A stretch of 64,000 nucleotides of DNA from Rugalucina vietnamica. Taxonomy: Eukaryota; Mollusca; Bivalvia; Lucinida; Lucinidae. The first letter of the stretch is position 1, and every line of letters begins with the position of its first letter. Below, piece by piece: positions 63,940-64,000 of the stretch. The DNA lies in NCBI GenBank assembly GCA_964017185.1, contig OZ024879.1, forward strand, positions 45,264,883-45,328,882, read 5' to 3'. Under the pieces are notes generated by a model. The model searched no databases. It saw nothing but the letters and a program-made list of their open reading frames with translations, and was not told where the DNA came from. Both the position numbers and the translations under genes were made by a program.

Positions 63940-64000
63940 TAGCTGATATGCCTCTATCCAAACTGCCGTTGGCCTTAAACGCTTAAATATGTGACTTAAC

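Overview
The window is animal nuclear DNA, AT-rich and intron-rich, and most likely from a bivalve mollusc. Genes are split into 65-300 bp exons with GT-AG introns. More than half of the non-coding sequence is short DNA transposons, tRNA-derived SINEs and bivalve-type 'pearl'-like tandem-repeat cassettes. No bacterial operons, rRNA genes or CRISPR arrays are present. Most open frames over 60 codons are translations of repeats.

Two neighbouring genes on the minus strand encode organic anion transporting polypeptides (OATP/SLCO family, closest in character to SLCO4A1/4C1). SLCO-A runs right to left from its ATG at 25032 to its ninth coding exon at 3673; the last two coding exons expected from its sister gene were not found and probably lie beyond the left edge. 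SLCO-B runs from a first coding exon at 61159 to a stop at 36687 with 11 coding exons. Intron phases agree at every shared junction and several exon lengths are identical (282, 103, 122 and 173 bp), so the pair arose by tandem duplication. Both carry the transmembrane segments, the OATP 'WVGAWW' signature and the Kazal-like cysteine-rich loop. SLCO-A also has a decayed duplicate of exon 5 and an 83-bp, four-copy amplification of the exon 7 splice acceptor.

The third gene is on the plus strand inside intron 3 of SLCO-B (57081-57791, with a TATA box and an upstream non-coding exon). It encodes a 236-residue type II membrane BRICHOS proprotein. A furin-type site (RQKR) releases a 32-residue C-terminal peptide whose four cysteines are exactly mirror-symmetric about a VGDNT turn, as in a two-disulfide beta-hairpin. 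The layout resembles the annelid BRICHOS antimicrobial-peptide precursors (arenicin, alvinellacin, capitellacin) and is the most interesting locus here.

The rest is transposon landscape: 33 copies of a ~235-bp hairpin MITE with GAGCC ends and 4-bp target duplications; 14 copies of a ~280-bp palindromic MITE; four pearl-like cassettes (3912-5749, 7720-8484, 13122-13797, 20901-21632); several foldback elements whose arms are iterated short words; a 405-bp element with ~150-bp terminal repeats and a 5-bp duplication; a 5.2-kb inverted-repeat element with a decayed ORF; and multi-level nested insertions. Many insertions lie 10-50 bp from SLCO splice sites without disturbing the exons.
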